This document shows positions 38,501-49,958 of a stretch of 64,000 bases of DNA, piece by piece (the first letter of the stretch is position 1; every line of letters starts with the position of its first letter). The stretch is from contig CAWZYM010000331.1 of the NCBI GenBank assembly GCA_963966185.1, positions 124,001-188,000 of the forward strand, written 5' to 3'. Source of the DNA: Rhabditoides inermis (Eukaryota; Nematoda; Chromadorea; Rhabditida; Rhabditidae). Position numbers and translations under genes: made by a program. A model generated the notes under the pieces. It worked only from the letters and a program-made list of their open reading frames with translations. It did no database searches and had not been told where the DNA came from.

Positions 38501-41034
38501 GGCAGTGGAGAGCGAGTGTGAGTACTTTCAAAGGAAATCTCATTGAACAGGAGAAATGTTCGCTGTGAACCGCCGTTCGTGCTTTGAAAATGGGAGTCTC
38601 GATGTCAGTGAACTACTAAACTACTGTTTTCAGGAGTTCTGTTCCCCGTTCAACACCCTCCACCCCGCTGTCCTGCCGGCACTGCAACACGAAGAGGCAG
38701 ATGGAAGACGCGGAGATGGAGGTAGTGTGACCAACAATCATTTCTTCAAACCTCAAACCAGTTCAGAAATGCTTCGAAAAACGCCTTTCAGTTTGCATTT
38801 CAACCGCTTCAAATCGTCTTCAAATAGCGCTAAACTACTCGAACGACTCGTCAATCTAACCACCATCTTCCATGTCTACTATCATATTACAGTTCCGCCG
38901 GTTGGCCGGGCACCTTCTACAGCTGCTTGGCCGGTCCGACTCGCCCTATCCATCGAGTGAGTGAAAAGTATCGATCTGACAAACTATTATATAGCCGACG
39001 CGTCGGATAGCAGCTTCGGTTATAGCAGAAAGATCCATAGTTTTTTTTAAATCTACATTGCTTACACAAATAGATACTCGAACCGTCTGCCGGTTGGTTC
39101 GCACCTGCCGCGTATTCTCTACGTCCCCTCTCTGAACATAGCGCGCGATTTAGAATAAAACTATATATTCCAGATATCGCCGCCCTGGATCCACTGGAGA
39201 GGAAGATTCTGCGGCAGCGCATGGTGACTGACATCATCATGCATGTACAGGTAACAACAAAAAGAACAATAATCCATTGTTCATGCCTATGTTGCCACAT
39301 TTGCAGACCCTCATAACATACTCGAAGTTTGCCGAGGTTTGCTCACAAATAGTGACTTGGTTGCGTGGTTCCCGTGGTGCCATTCAGTTCATTCTCATAA
39401 TTCTATTCAGTTACAGTCTCATTCTCATAATGATTTCTCTACTACAACATTTCAGGATCTGGTGGTGAACATCAGCCACTCTATGATGGATCAGGAGAAG
39501 GAGAAGGAGCAGAAGGCGGAAGTGGGAGAGGGACGCTTGGAATCCGAGCCATCTTTTGAGGTCGTCGGGAAGAAGATCGAGCGGCAGGACTCGAAAGAGG
39601 TTTGTGTGACGCACAGCTTTGTGTAACGAACTTTTTCAGAGCGTGACAAGAAGAACGTCTTTCGAATCCGGAGAGGTGGAACTGGCCGGGACTCCGATAG
39701 AAGAACAGTCACTGTGGGTGGAGACTTCGTATTTTTCATTTAAACTGTCTAAGCTAATCAAGAAACAATTGACATAACTTATAATTGAACATTAAAACAC
39801 TTTAATGAAACGTATCAGAACCGTATATTCCAGTTTGGGCAAAAATGTACAGTGAGTTATTTCAGGCCTGCCTCCGCCTGCGAGTCGCCCACCTCCAACC
39901 GCAAGAGAAAAGTCACCTACGAATCAGCCATGATCAGAAAGCACCGACCGCCAAACATATCAGAGGTGCGTTGGAAAAGAAAAGAGAGACATTTCTCAGC
40001 GGGATAAGCCGATATGCGATATGAAAGATTAAAGCGTATCGGGTTTTTGCGGATGTGATATCCATTTTCGATTGAATATTCCATCCACCACGCACATGGA
40101 GTCCGTACATTTGAAATAGATTGAGCATAGTGTATTTTGTATTGTCAGGTGTCGTATTCTGCCCACGTGCAGTCTCACATCAATGCGTCGGTGCGCGGCG
40201 CGATGGGAGGACGCATCATGCCCATAAAGGTACGGTGGGCGGGCAAATCAGTTGTCGCCATTAGAGAGCGCAAGAGTGAAGAGAGTGTGAGACGGTTCAA
40301 AAATCGATAGACATCGAGAGCACGCGATCCGATTCAAATTCGTAGTTTCGCGCGCGCGCAAATTTCAAATGCGTGGTGTACGAGCGGAGTGGTGGTGGTA
40401 AGAACTCCCTGGACTGTATGAGTATACTAATGTTAAGTTATGATCACACCTCATATTGAACCTTTCTCAACAAAACTCTTGATACGTATGCGCTGAAACG
40501 TATTTACAAGTATGTAGAAGAATTAACTTTCTACATTCTACATCCACGTTGATAGAAAATTAGATTTATGTTCATAGCTAACGCGAGTAACTAGTAACTT
40601 TGGCCCAATCGTAATTGAAATAAATAATCGAATATTCCTTCAAACATAGCTGCTGAAACGTATTCGCATGCATTAATAGAATACATTTTATGTATAGGGT
40701 ACCTTATTTTCACGGTACGGCAATGATCGATGGTCGGTCAGACAAACGAGAAATGATGAAGAAATTATGCGAAACACCGTATCCAGAGCCAAATTCAAAA
40801 ATCGAATTCCAAGCGTTTGTCGGGATACTCCTCCTCCATATCATTTTCAAATTTGAGCTCTCTAGCTCAACTTTGATGAAAGTAATTTCCAATTTACTAT
40901 TTTCCTATTGAACACCTGGATATTATAATAACTACATTCGCTATTTGTAGGTAGCGCAAGTGACACCGCCCACACGACCGGTCTCCTCCAAGCCCTCCAC
41001 AGCAGATAGGGAGCCGCCGCGATTCAGATTCTAG
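24043..41034 (+). CDS. Large FHA-domain coiled-coil protein (34 exons, about 1624 aa)
   Basis: Residues about 8-92 form an FHA phosphothreonine-binding domain: TTIGTRDCDVTL, SPLHVSIEY, FSGTQVNGRKV, LRHGDEIRLGG. Most similar in my reading to FHAD1-type proteins; CEP170-like is an alternative. Coiled-coil stretches follow (RLQSEVARRDAELM; LEERLAKAEEHAKTVERERD), then an acidic 631-residue exon (36424-38316) with W-x-V-P repeats and a helical C-terminus. Exons: 24043-24129, 24659-24778, 25220-25291, 27428-27532, 27705-27816, 28955-29023, 29113-29209, 29823-29882, 29943-30054, 30096-30169, 30742-30829, 30981-31085, 33205-33315, 33408-33455, 33503-33604, 33992-34096, 34784-34903, 35070-35144, 35185-35283, 35415-35480, 35611-35695, 35848-35919, 36140-36237, 36424-38316, 38360-38517, 38634-38721, 38893-38956, 39174-39250, 39307-39336, 39457-39599 (first base 39456), 39640-39713, 39866-39965, 40149-40229, 40951-41034. 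Some small exons (27428, 33205 ends) are less sure. Confidence 0.8.
25575..25970. repeat. Two adjacent inverted-end elements with GGTCAGTCTCTTC termini
   Basis: Each unit (about 25575-25776 and 25779-25968) opens with AGTAGCGGTCAGTCTCTTC or a close variant and closes with GAAGAGACTGACCAC. The interiors are degenerate tandem repeats of AAATGCCTTCCAACTACT type in unit 1 and CGAATGCCTTCGAAACACTC type in unit 2. A right-end fragment recurs at 60650-60685. Intronic in the FHA gene. Confidence 0.7.
26182..26765. mobile_element. 584-bp MITE with TAGGGT termini and TA target duplication
   Basis: Left end TAGGGTATTCCCCCCGTTCA then CGGTAC; right end GTACCGTGAAAATGGGAG then TTACCCTA; TA flanks both sides (26180-26181, 26766-26767). 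No transposase. Partial relatives at 13484 and 40695. The CCCCCGTT..CGGTA core also resembles the ends of 19890-20642, so the two families may be related. Confidence 0.7.
27797..28360 (+). repeat. Degenerate tandem duplication of an exon end and intron start
   Basis: The end of exon 27705-27816 plus the following intron (GCTCGGCAGGGCGGGCAGTG, then GGTGGGGGAGA, then TATACTGTAT-rich DNA and GTAGGGTCAGAGG) recurs partially near 27915, 28137 and 28238. Two copies are each preceded by GCTGAAACGTACATCATTG. Confidence 0.6.
31170..32609 (-). CDS. MSP-like domain protein, nested in an FHA-gene intron (9 exons, 314 aa)
   Basis: Exons on the minus strand: 32609-32552, 32448-32354, 32312-32184, 32119-32044, 31985-31873, 31825-31726, 31683-31544, 31443-31332, 31291-31170. 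Residues around YKFKCVASRQNARAMKARG followed by GVIQPGQTVGIKVIM match the strand pattern of major sperm protein (PapD-like Ig) domains, where a YKFK.. strand is followed by ..G.. and ..PG..V.I.V. The N-terminal half has VRTYHGMVHIDGRG; the C-terminus is helical and charged (MARMQLEQEKEKEEQKS). MSP-domain proteins act in sperm motility or at membrane contacts; the exact role here is unknown. The gene lies in host intron 31086-33204. The gene model is firm; the domain call is moderate. Confidence 0.65.
34244..34749. mobile_element. 506-bp hAT-type MITE with 8-bp target duplication
   Basis: Inverted ends TAGTGTTGGGCA and TGCCCAACACTA are bracketed by a perfect 8-base duplication ATGTTTAC (34236-34243 and 34750-34757), as expected of hAT elements. 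The interior is mainly iterations of GGATTTTGGATTAATCC-like sequence. No transposase. Intronic in the FHA gene, between exons 33992-34096 and 34784-34903. Confidence 0.85.
40695..40745 (+). mobile_element. Terminal fragment of the TAGGGT-ended MITE
   Basis: TATAGGGTACCTTATTTTCA then CGGTAC matches the inverted right end of the element at 26182-26765. No partner end was seen; probably a solo remnant in the last FHA intron. Confidence 0.45.
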
Positions 41035-41159
41035 AAGCCCCAATGACGTCACAGATGATGTCATCCGGATCTCAACTCTCATCTTTCTTCACACACGTGT
41101 TAGTCGCTAGTGCTATTGTGGGTATAATCTATATTTTGTGTGAAAAGTGAGTGAATAGA

Positions 41160-41165
41160 AATAAA
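41160..41165 (+). other. Poly(A) signal of the FHA gene
   Basis: AATAAA about 126 bases after the FHA stop codon. Confidence 0.6.
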
Positions 41166-41171
41166 TACTAT

Positions 41172-42677
41172 TATAAACTTTGTTTTTGTTTTGCCTTGCC
41201 GCCGGGGAAATGTCTCGCCTCACTAGACTCGCACACTTTCTCTCATTTCTCTGTCGCCGCCGCTGGGAGGCTTCGAATACGGCACTGTGTGTATGCGTGA
41301 GAGAGCGCCCGCCCACCGACGGTTCTGGAAGGCTTCTCTCTCTTTCTCTTTCTCTCTGCCCCCCCCCCTGTTCTCTCTCCGCCCTCTCTCGCAACCACCG
41401 GCGTCGCCACATCGTTTATGTCTTTCGCAATATGTCGTGTCCACCGTTTTCATTGCCGTTCTGCGTTTTGACTTACGATCATCGATATTGTGCATTCACG
41501 TGAATATCAGATTGCGTGTTTTGTTTTCCTCCGAGCCCTGCCCTGCCCCGCTGCGCCTGCACTTTTTGTTGTCTGATGTGCTAGCGGGCGGATGGACGAT
41601 AGAGAGAAGGAGAGAGAGAGAGAGAGATACGGGAGAGAGGGAGAGAGGGAGGGCGGAGGGAGGGAAGGGTTCCCCGAAGCTCGCTTAAGCGCTCACTCCC
41701 GCATGACCGCTCCTCGGCTGTTTGATGTTTTATCGTTGGCTGATCTTGTGTGTTCGTATCTTGCATTCCAGCGTCACTTGACTGCATGATCTGTCCGAAT
41801 CCGCTTTTCACTATATCACTTATCTCATCACCAAAACGTGGTCGCTCGGGAAAAAAGAAGCTTCACGTGCGCCGCACATGCTTGCAGATGCAGGCGCTTT
41901 TTGCAGCGAGAAGCAGTGGGCGGAGCGGAGAGGCGCAGACAGTGAGAGCGGCGAGAGAGTGTTGTCTGCGCGGAGTGCGGAGAGAGAGAGAGAGAGATCC
42001 TCTGGACCGTATCTATAAAAGAGAGGCGATCCGAGTCAGAGTGTAAAAACGGTGCAGCAGAGACAGAAATTGTTCGTGATCGCGCAAAGAACAATTTGCA
42101 ACCTTTTCGGAATCGCATATATATTTCAGAGTTGAAATATTTCCATCCGTTCCCTATTTTTGATCGATGAGCTTCTCCCTTCCCTTTTTCGCAAGAATTT
42201 GCAACACATTGCGCTTGTCCATCTCTCATTACCGCTTTTTCCCATACTCTCTCGTTTGTCCAGCCACTCTCCGCTCTAATGACGTCAATTAGGGAGGAGA
42301 GGGAGGGGTTCTCCCTGCGTTCTCTCAGCAAACTGTTGGCATTCTCTGATTCACGTGGTCTGTGGTGGCGATCATTTCAAATCAAACGAAGACCGAACCG
42401 CCCCCACATGATCGAAAACTAATGAGTCGAAGCTATTTAAAGTCGCAACCAAAAAACAAACTCCGCCGCCTGTTTCTCTCTCGCTTCGCACAGGTCAGAG
42501 ACACGGAGAGAGTGCTATAAAAGAGTGCAGGCAGAGTCGCGTGCGCGGACTAAGCGAGTGGCCGAAGGCGAATTCTCACAATTTGATTTTCTGATTTTTT
42601 GTAATCATTTTATTCACGCCTTCTTGCATTATTTTCGTATTTTATTTCTTATTCAACTATTCCACTTTTCAGAAAAT
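41172..42677 (+). promoter_or_regulatory. Upstream region of the aldo-keto reductase with two TATA boxes
   Basis: TATAAAAG occurs at 42014-42021 and again at 42516-42523, each followed by a GAG/GCAG-rich leader containing GAGTC. GA/CT tracts lie at 41337-41360 and 41598-41660. A CACGTG-type E-box core is near 42352. The second TATA lies about 160 bases before the ATG and fits the annotated start; the first may be an alternative promoter. Open frames here are GC-rich shadows without motifs. Confidence 0.5.
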
Positions 42678-45600
42678 ATGGTGAACACTGGCGTTTTCGA
42701 ATGCGAGCAGTCGTCTAGTCAAGGTAAATACACAACAATTAATGATGCAAAAGGTTTGCTTTTCAGACTTCTGTGACATTCCCTCGCTTTCTCTTTCGAA
42801 TGGCGTGGAGCTTCCACTGCTCGGATTGGGTGAGGCTTCGTCGAGTTGCTTATCAGTTGTATCACTTGCGTCACGAGTCCAGTGGACCTAAGCGGTCAAA
42901 TACTGATATAGTTAGTCCCCGCCTACTCTGACCACGCCCACTTTCAGGAACGACTCACTCTGGCGGCTATTACCACGACACAGTGCTACATGCATTGAGA
43001 AAGTGCAAGTATAGGTATGGTAACCTCCGATCGTCAAAAATCATTTATTAATAATCGCAGGTTGATCGACACAGCCAAGCGGTATGGAGTGGAGCGAGAG
43101 CTCGGGATTGCTATAGAGGTAGAGTTCTAACAAAATTCGTTATTACCAGCCTGTTATATAGTTCTTTCCTCTTCTCGCGATCGCGATTGAAGTTAGATGT
43201 TTTGAACGACTGATGAAAAGTGAGGTCATGTAATATACTATACATGCAAAGCCTTCCACATTCCACTCGTGTGGCATCTATTGAATTACTAATCCTAGTA
43301 ATTATAAAATGAAAATTATATCTTCTCATTTCAGTCGTGCGGCATCCCCCGTTCCTCCCTGTTCGTCTCGTCCAAGCTGTGGCCGGTGGACTTTGGCCGG
43401 GCCACCTTCGACGCCTACCGACTGAGCTGCGAGAAGCTGCGCGCCGACTATCTGGGTGCGTGACCGGGAGACGATGAAATGTCGATTACTCAAAACGTTG
43501 CCGCGGCCGACTGGCGACCATCGTGACACCGAGAAAAGTGGTCACTCAGTACCAACAGTACCAACACTTATGTCATAACATGCTTATTTGTCTTTCGGAG
43601 GTTTGGAACATTCTTACAAACAACTATTCCCCCAAAACATTTCAAACATATACAGTCGGTGAAACGTAAAACGTTTGATAACCGTCGGATGGTTTAAAAA
43701 AAAAAGGAGATATGTACATAGTTATTTCTTAGAACGGGGGGGGGGACCAACAGAACCAACACTAACGTGCTTTTTTATTTAAAGGAGGGTACACTTCTTT
43801 GATATCTCTAATTGCGCCATACACTACATTCTCAACGCATAAAGTGCGTGAAACGTATAGCGTGTAGTGGTGGTAGGAAAAATATCGAAAATGGCAGTTT
43901 CCTCTAAAAAAAGATATGATTGAGAGCCGTCTTGCTAAACACCTAAACATGCTGCAGATGGCAATATCAAAAGTATAATAGTGGTGCCGCTTACGATTCT
44001 TTTGGGTTTTGGAGGAGCTGCGGGAAACCATGTATGATGTGTTGCTTGCAGACCTGTACATGCTGCACTTCCCCGATGTGCCGGACTGGTTCGGAGACGC
44101 GCGGCAGACCAGAGAGGACACGTGGCGGTGCATGGAGAGGATGTACGAAGCGGGTGGGTTCGTTTTATATCCCGTTCAATTCGACAGCTATCCGCTAGCG
44201 TTATGGCGACTGCGCGATTGCGTCGATTTGCGATTCGCCTCGTTTTCTGAACACGCATATAGTCGCCGCCTGGAGGATAGTTTCTGTTATTGCCAGCCGG
44301 GGTCAGTTGGAGAAACTCAGTTTCGAGCGAGAGAGGTCAGACAGCGCGAGCAAAGGCTCGGGTGTCGCGCGGCCTCTTTGATTCGCATGCCGGCTTCTTT
44401 GATCAATATTATCGTTTGAAAGCGCGTGCTTGGGTCTTCTCACGACAAGAAGGTAGATCGAATGCGACTAGAGGGTAGATCGATTTTCTACCGTAATCTG
44501 GCGAACTATCTCCCAGAATAATATTATAGCTATGATGATCATTGATGAATGTTTGACATTCCAACAGTTAGCCGCAATAGCGTATGTGATCTCAACTCAC
44601 ACACATGTCATTTTTTCTAATACGAATTCATTATATTCGTAGTGATCATATGATGTCGATTTATTGCTTCTCCCGCTTCTTTCTCTCACTAATAACTGAT
44701 TCATGAAACAGATTCAATGTGAATATGTTAGCATTATTTTCACATACGTTTCACGTTTATTACATTTTTCATATTTACCGATATGATTCAATAAGAAAAC
44801 GTTTTGCGAATTAACTATTAATATCATTCATCAATGATGATTTACCGGTAATATGTGATTGCCGAAGAGTGCATATTTTCGTCCCAACAACTTCCAGTCT
44901 GCCAGTGCACCTGACATTTCATGATAGCCCATTACTCATTATTGTTATCGACACCTCCGCTGTAACCGCACATCACTAGGTCAAAGATGGGCTGGTGTGG
45001 AATTGTCAGGATAGTACGAATAGAAAATAGCAAGGACTGAATAATACAGAGATCATATCTTCGAGTTACAATAACTAAATAATAGTTCACGACAAAATTT
45101 CACTTGTAGAAGATCTCCAGTAAGTGTTCTATGATTCACAGTAGTGAGATATAGACCCCGTTCATCGTACGGTTGTCATTTCTCAAAATATTTACCAAAT
45201 ATACTATATACAGATTAGAGTGTAGAATACAGAGTATTTTATTTAATAGGTTTCCTTTCCTTGCAGGTCTCGTTCGTTCCATCGGCGTCTCCAACTTCTC
45301 CCCCTCCGATCTATACGAGCTGGAGGAGCACGCGAGTGTCATGCCCCATGTCAACCAGGTTAGCGCTAGACCGACCACATCCACCCACTCCCATCTCAAC
45401 GATTCCCCACTTCTACGTATCGCATTTTCCCATTTCTTCACAACTCATTTTAATATACCTGATAATATTTTCGTTGATCTATGATCTAGATGAATCGCTT
45501 TTGTAAGAGTGAGATCATTTTGCGCTTGTAAAATACATTGTCAGGTGGTTTTGTACTCATTCGTTGAATTGGAGATGCATTATGAAATAAGAGTGTATCT

Positions 45601-47406
45601 ACCCATACAATGAATTTGAAACGTATCCCGATTTTCGTCACATTCTGTTACTTTTGAAACTTACTTTTGAAACGCAAACAGAACGCACAGTTCTTTCTTC
45701 TGATCATCTGATTCGTATATTTTATGTCGACATGAATTCTATTCATACCACATCGATGAGTACAATCCGCGTCCATAGACCAAACAACTGTTTTTGGTGG
45801 TTCGGTATCACCGTTTTTGATGTGTGCGTTTCTAAAGTCTGCGTCAGGACCATACATTTGATCTATCTCGCTTGACTTTTGACTCCCTTGTTTTTCACGC
45901 TATTGTCACAATCCCACAGCACGCGACTTATTGCTAGAACACAAAAAAAACCATGATAATGTTATTCTTTTCAGTGCGAATACCACCCGTGGTTCCAGAA
46001 TGCTGAAGTGCGCACAGCGTGCGCGGAGGTCGGCACTACATTCACGGTCAGTGATAGAACAGCGATTAGGAAATTATGATTTTGAATATCTGATTATAAT
46101 TTCGAGACTAGTAGACCGGCACCACGGTCAGTGGAAGAGTTATTATGATTTCAAAAATTACAATTTCAAGACAAGTACTTTATTAGCTTCACACTTATGA
46201 CGTTACACTTCGTTGCACAACATTCATATTCACGGTCGGTGGTCGAACAGTGACCTTGTTGTAATTTCGAGAGTAGTGGAAGTTGACTGTCAGTCGAGCA
46301 GTTTTGCCATTATCACTTGATTATATTTTCCAGACAGTACTTTCGGTTTGACGAGGATCAGACGACAGATTCTTAGATAGACGTGATTGAAAGTCACTCT
46401 ACGTGCAAATATTGAAAACTGTTTTCGTGGTTAAAATAAATAAACACAATGAAACGTATCTGTGTTATTACTCACTCAGACTTGATGAGACTATTCACTT
46501 GCGGAACTAGTACATAGAAAGCACGGAAGCAGAGACATAGTGGGGTTTCTTTTGTATTGAGTATTGCTGATGCTGCTTACCCTTGATCCTGTGACTTCCT
46601 CGTCTTCTTATCTCTCTCTCTCTCTCCCTCTCTCTCTCACCCTTCCACACCCCCTCCCTCCATTTCTCTCTTTCTCTCCATCATCGCATCACATCTCACA
46701 ACATCCTCCCGCACTTTGCTCTCACTGCAGAAAAACAAAACAAATCAAAAGCCGCAGACGAGACGATCTAGAAAGATTGAAATGTCGTGATACGTTGGGA
46801 GACGTTTGATGTTTCCAGGGCTACTGTCCTCTGGCCAAGGGCAAGTACCTGGATGATCCGCGATTGACGGGGATTGCGGAGAGACATGGCAAGACACCGG
46901 CACAGGTGAGTGTAAGCCAGATCGGCGTTGTTTTATTTTCATTCCGCAATCCGAGCTTTATTATTCTTTATTACGCATTATTGCAGTGAATTTGGACCGA
47001 TTTCGAGAGTATGTGGTATGTATTACATCAATTCAGATCTGTCTGCGCTGGTCGATCGAGAACGGCGTTCCCGCCATACCCAAGAGCAAGTCGATTTCGA
47101 GAATCGAGGAGAACTGCCAGGTGAGTGGGCGGGGCTGAAGGGGCGTGGCAATCATATGAATAATTTATTCAGATCTTCGACTTCTCGCTAACCTCCGAGG
47201 ACCACGAGGTTCTATCCACCCTCAAGTATCCTCCCAAGAAAATCGTCAACACCACCGGACTGATGGACAAGATCAACCTTCCCGATGGATACAAGCTGGA
47301 CGGGCGAGTATTCGGCGTGCCGGGGCGGGGATCCGAGGGGCGGGGCCTCTCTCGCTGCCAGCCGACGGGACACATGCAAGGCCATAGTGTACCGAGGGTG
47401 TGCTAG
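42678..47406 (+). CDS. Aldo-keto reductase family protein (11 exons, 341 aa)
   Basis: NAD(P)H-dependent oxidoreductase with the AKR TIM-barrel, cytosolic. The catalytic tetrad is intact: D62 and Y67 in [10 protein letters not shown]92 in VSSKLW, H124 in YMLHFPD. Family signatures [16 protein letters not shown] and [15 protein letters not shown] (the cofactor-binding K-S) are present. The C-terminus ends HSVPRVC after a Gly-rich extension. Exons: 42678-42723, 42767-42829, 42948-43014, 43061-43118, 43335-43455, 44052-44153, 45267-45358, 45975-46046, 46819-46905, 47037-47120, 47173-47406. ATG lies nine bases after TTTTCAG. Substrate cannot be told from sequence. The family is certain; member identity is not assigned. 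Confidence 0.92.
43660..46458. promoter_or_regulatory. Five copies of the 9-mer TGAAACGTA in aldo-keto reductase introns
   Basis: Exact copies. Plus-strand TGAAACGTA at 43660, 43849, 45617 and 46450; TACGTTTCA at 44745. All lie in introns 5-8 of the reductase gene. Together with the other two clusters they make up all 28 copies seen. Same interpretation and same caveat as for the other clusters. Confidence 0.5.
46015..46270 (+). repeat. Degenerate triplication around a 5' splice site
   Basis: The donor region of reductase exon 8 (CGGCACTACATTCACGGTCA) has relatives at about 46112-46130 (CGGCACCACGGTCAGTGG) and 46228-46250 (TTCACGGTCGGTGGTCGAAC), with AATTTCGAGA-type spacers between them. Decoy donors therefore exist within the intron. 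Confidence 0.45.
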
Positions 47407-47542
47407 GCTAGATAGATTATGCAATTTCTTTTAATTTACACACTGATCACTTTTTCGCGCAGGTATAGAGATTTCACATATTGGTATTTCACATATTCGT
47501 GTCGATTTTGTGCTTGTGATATAATTGTATTACATGTTTGTG

Positions 47543-47548
47543 AATAAA
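47543..47548 (+). other. Poly(A) signal of the aldo-keto reductase
   Basis: AATAAA 137 bases after the stop codon. Confidence 0.65.
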
Positions 47549-47599
47549 GATTGCAATAAGTTCGGGAAATGTGAGATGTGAAGATTGAGGGAGGGGAGA

Positions 47600-49315
47600 T
47601 AATGCGAGAAGGAGACAAACGGATGTGTTTGTGTAATATGGTAATGCGTACTCTAGTGAGTGCTCATTACGTCCCCCTTTGACCACTGGGTGTAATAGGT
47701 ACACGGAGGATGCTGTCAGGAGCTAAGATGGACCCATTGTGAGATTTATGAGATCCCCAATTCTCACGCATGAAACATCAGCGAGCGAGAGATATGCTCC
47801 CCGGGGGTGGGGCGATCTGATCAGTTTTCGTTCTCTCTCTCTCTCTCTCTCTCATTCCCCTCGTGATTCCATTCCTCCACCCACATAATTCTATTTTTAT
47901 GGCTTCACCCTCTCTCTCTCATTCTCGTTCTCTCTCTCTCTCCCTCTCTCTCTTTCACTTTCCCACGCACACAAGTGTTGTGTCTTCGGTGAGTTTTGGT
48001 ATAAAGAATCCTTACTCTCGGTCTCGCTTTTTTTGTTTGTCAATTTCGATTTCGATTCTAATTGTCGCTCATTTCATGTCAAGAGTGCTTAGCTCTCGAG
48101 CTGGTTTCAATTGGCTCTCTTGTCGCTTCCTTCTCCCCTCTCTCCCTATCTCTCTCTCTCTCACTTTCTCTCTCTCTCTCACTCTCTCTCTCTCTCTCTC
48201 TCTCTCTATCCATAGATGTCATAGCTTTTTTTCTCGGGAGATGACGATTGTTTCGAAAACCATGTGTTTGGGTTTCCATGGTTGCGTTTCGAATCGACCC
48301 TAATTTATCGTCTGCAAACTGTCTGGCCCCGGGGGCACTTGCACTTTGAGGCACCGCATCCTGTTATGTCTGCGTCTCTCGCATTTGCACAATCCATCGT
48401 CGCCGCGCCGTCTGCGCTCTCCTCTCAGATCGCTCTCTCGTCGGCGGGACTCAATTGCCGCATTGCTTGTTTGTTGCGTTTTTGAAAAGCGTTGCTCGTG
48501 AAATTACGCTAATGCAAACCATATACTAGTACAACTACTGTTTACTCCATATTGCGGCGCTGACCGTTTGTCGATTCGGTGTGTTTTCGCTTGTTTTCGT
48601 GACCTTGCGGATTAATTTGATATCGAAGTGATTATTCGCTACTGCGTACCCGTGTATATATTACACAGAGTCAGTTACTGGTAATTTTATCGAAGGTTAC
48701 AAAGTTACTATGGCGAAGACGAGTACCTTCTAATCTCACTGCGAATCAGACAGCTTCCGAAGTTCAAACTATCAGACCCAAACTATGCGTACATCGGCGT
48801 TTATCGCGGTGGATTCCCCGATTCGCTTCTTTCTCGTTGCCCTTATCAATGCAACTCACATTGTTTTCGCTTGATGCGTGTGGGAGCTTCTTATCACTCT
48901 ATCAGTGATAGCAGTGTTTGGGCGGCGCGGAGAGTGTATAACGGCTGGTTGCACGGACTGCCGCTTGCTCCTCCCTCTCCCTCTCTCTCCTCTCCCTCCA
49001 TACTCCTCCCTCAGATTAGCATATTCATCGTCGCTGGTATGCCAGTTTCCGAAATACCCTTATTCGACTGCGCCCGATCATTTTTATCCGTCTTTTTTGC
49101 GCGGGTTTATTGCACGGTCATTAGAATTCATGAGTTGTGGCGCTCCCGGTGTCTTCTTTCTTTTGACGCACTTCCGATTGCTATTCGATCGCTTCTCAAA
49201 ACTCTGTGTTCACATTTATGTTTGTAATAATCGCAAAATTTACGTCATTTATCGTTTTGACGTACGTATTTATATTATAATATTCTATTGTACATATCAT
49301 ACATATACATTCAGG
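47600..49315. other. Intergenic region between the reductase and the four-pass protein
   Basis: CT tracts at 47834-47852, 47911-47955 and 48147-48210, then mixed-composition DNA rich in TTTTCG and CGC. Frames here lack motifs and credible splice structure. It likely contains the promoter and 5' UTR of the downstream gene. Confidence 0.6.
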
Positions 49316-49418
49316 ATGGCGATTCTGGACCGCTTTCTGCTGCCCTACTACAAGTATGCCGTCTTTCTCTTCTGCGGCTTTGAGTTCTTCTACACTAGCT
49401 GTGTACTGGCTGTGAGGT

Positions 49419-49455
<37 letters not shown>

Positions 49456-49896
49456 CGAAATGTCGCAATCGTATCGCTCATTAGATACAATTGTTCTCAC
49501 TATAGTCGTACTCACTGTTAATTCCTTTGGGCACGAGAGTGCACTATATTATCATAGTCTACTTTCCTCACTTCTTGTGATATACATATACCTCGAAAAG
49601 CGCAGGAAGATGTGATTAGTGATTATATTATTCCTTATCACAGAGATTAGCTGGGATTTCTTGAAAGAGGATTTGGCGCGTCGCACGGATGTGAGGGTGT
49701 AGGAATGCAAAAAGAGAGAGAAAAGGCTGCGATATTCGGTCTGGCCAAATAGGTATGTATGTATAAGCATACGCACGTGAAATTAACAGTAAACACCGGT
49801 TTACACCACCTTGACGCGACTACACGCTTCAACTTCGTGTACAAAAGAATAGTTAGGAAAGCTGCAAAAAACTAAAGAAAGAAAGAAACACACACA

Positions 49897-49958
<62 letters not shown>

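Larger units (their letters stand above)
26034..40662. promoter_or_regulatory. Sixteen copies of the 9-mer TGAAACGTA in FHA-gene introns
   Basis: Exact copies. Plus-strand TGAAACGTA at 26034, 26992, 27133, 28112, 28214, 28430, 28931, 29732, 39806, 40494, 40654; TACGTTTCA at 30214, 30641, 33020, 33127, 35934. All intronic. Near-matches also occur (26157, 26847, 27539, 28553, 32912, 33904). On the minus strand, sequences after 26034 and 26992 are alignable (GTGTGATATGAC then TTCAATCT about 30-45 bases on), so these two units share ancestry. Candidate piRNA-type promoters by resemblance of the GTTTCA core; unproven. Confidence 0.5.

Noticed and set aside
40690..40911. Plus-strand frame with a faint piggyBac-like EFQAFVGILLL
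   Set aside because: A single weak resemblance in an intron, starting inside a MITE end; no catalytic residues or further exons.
48891..48913. CTATCAGTGATAG, identical to the core of the bacterial tet operator
   Set aside because: A 13-base palindrome alone in nematode intergenic DNA; no tetR, vector or bacterial context is present. Treated as chance.
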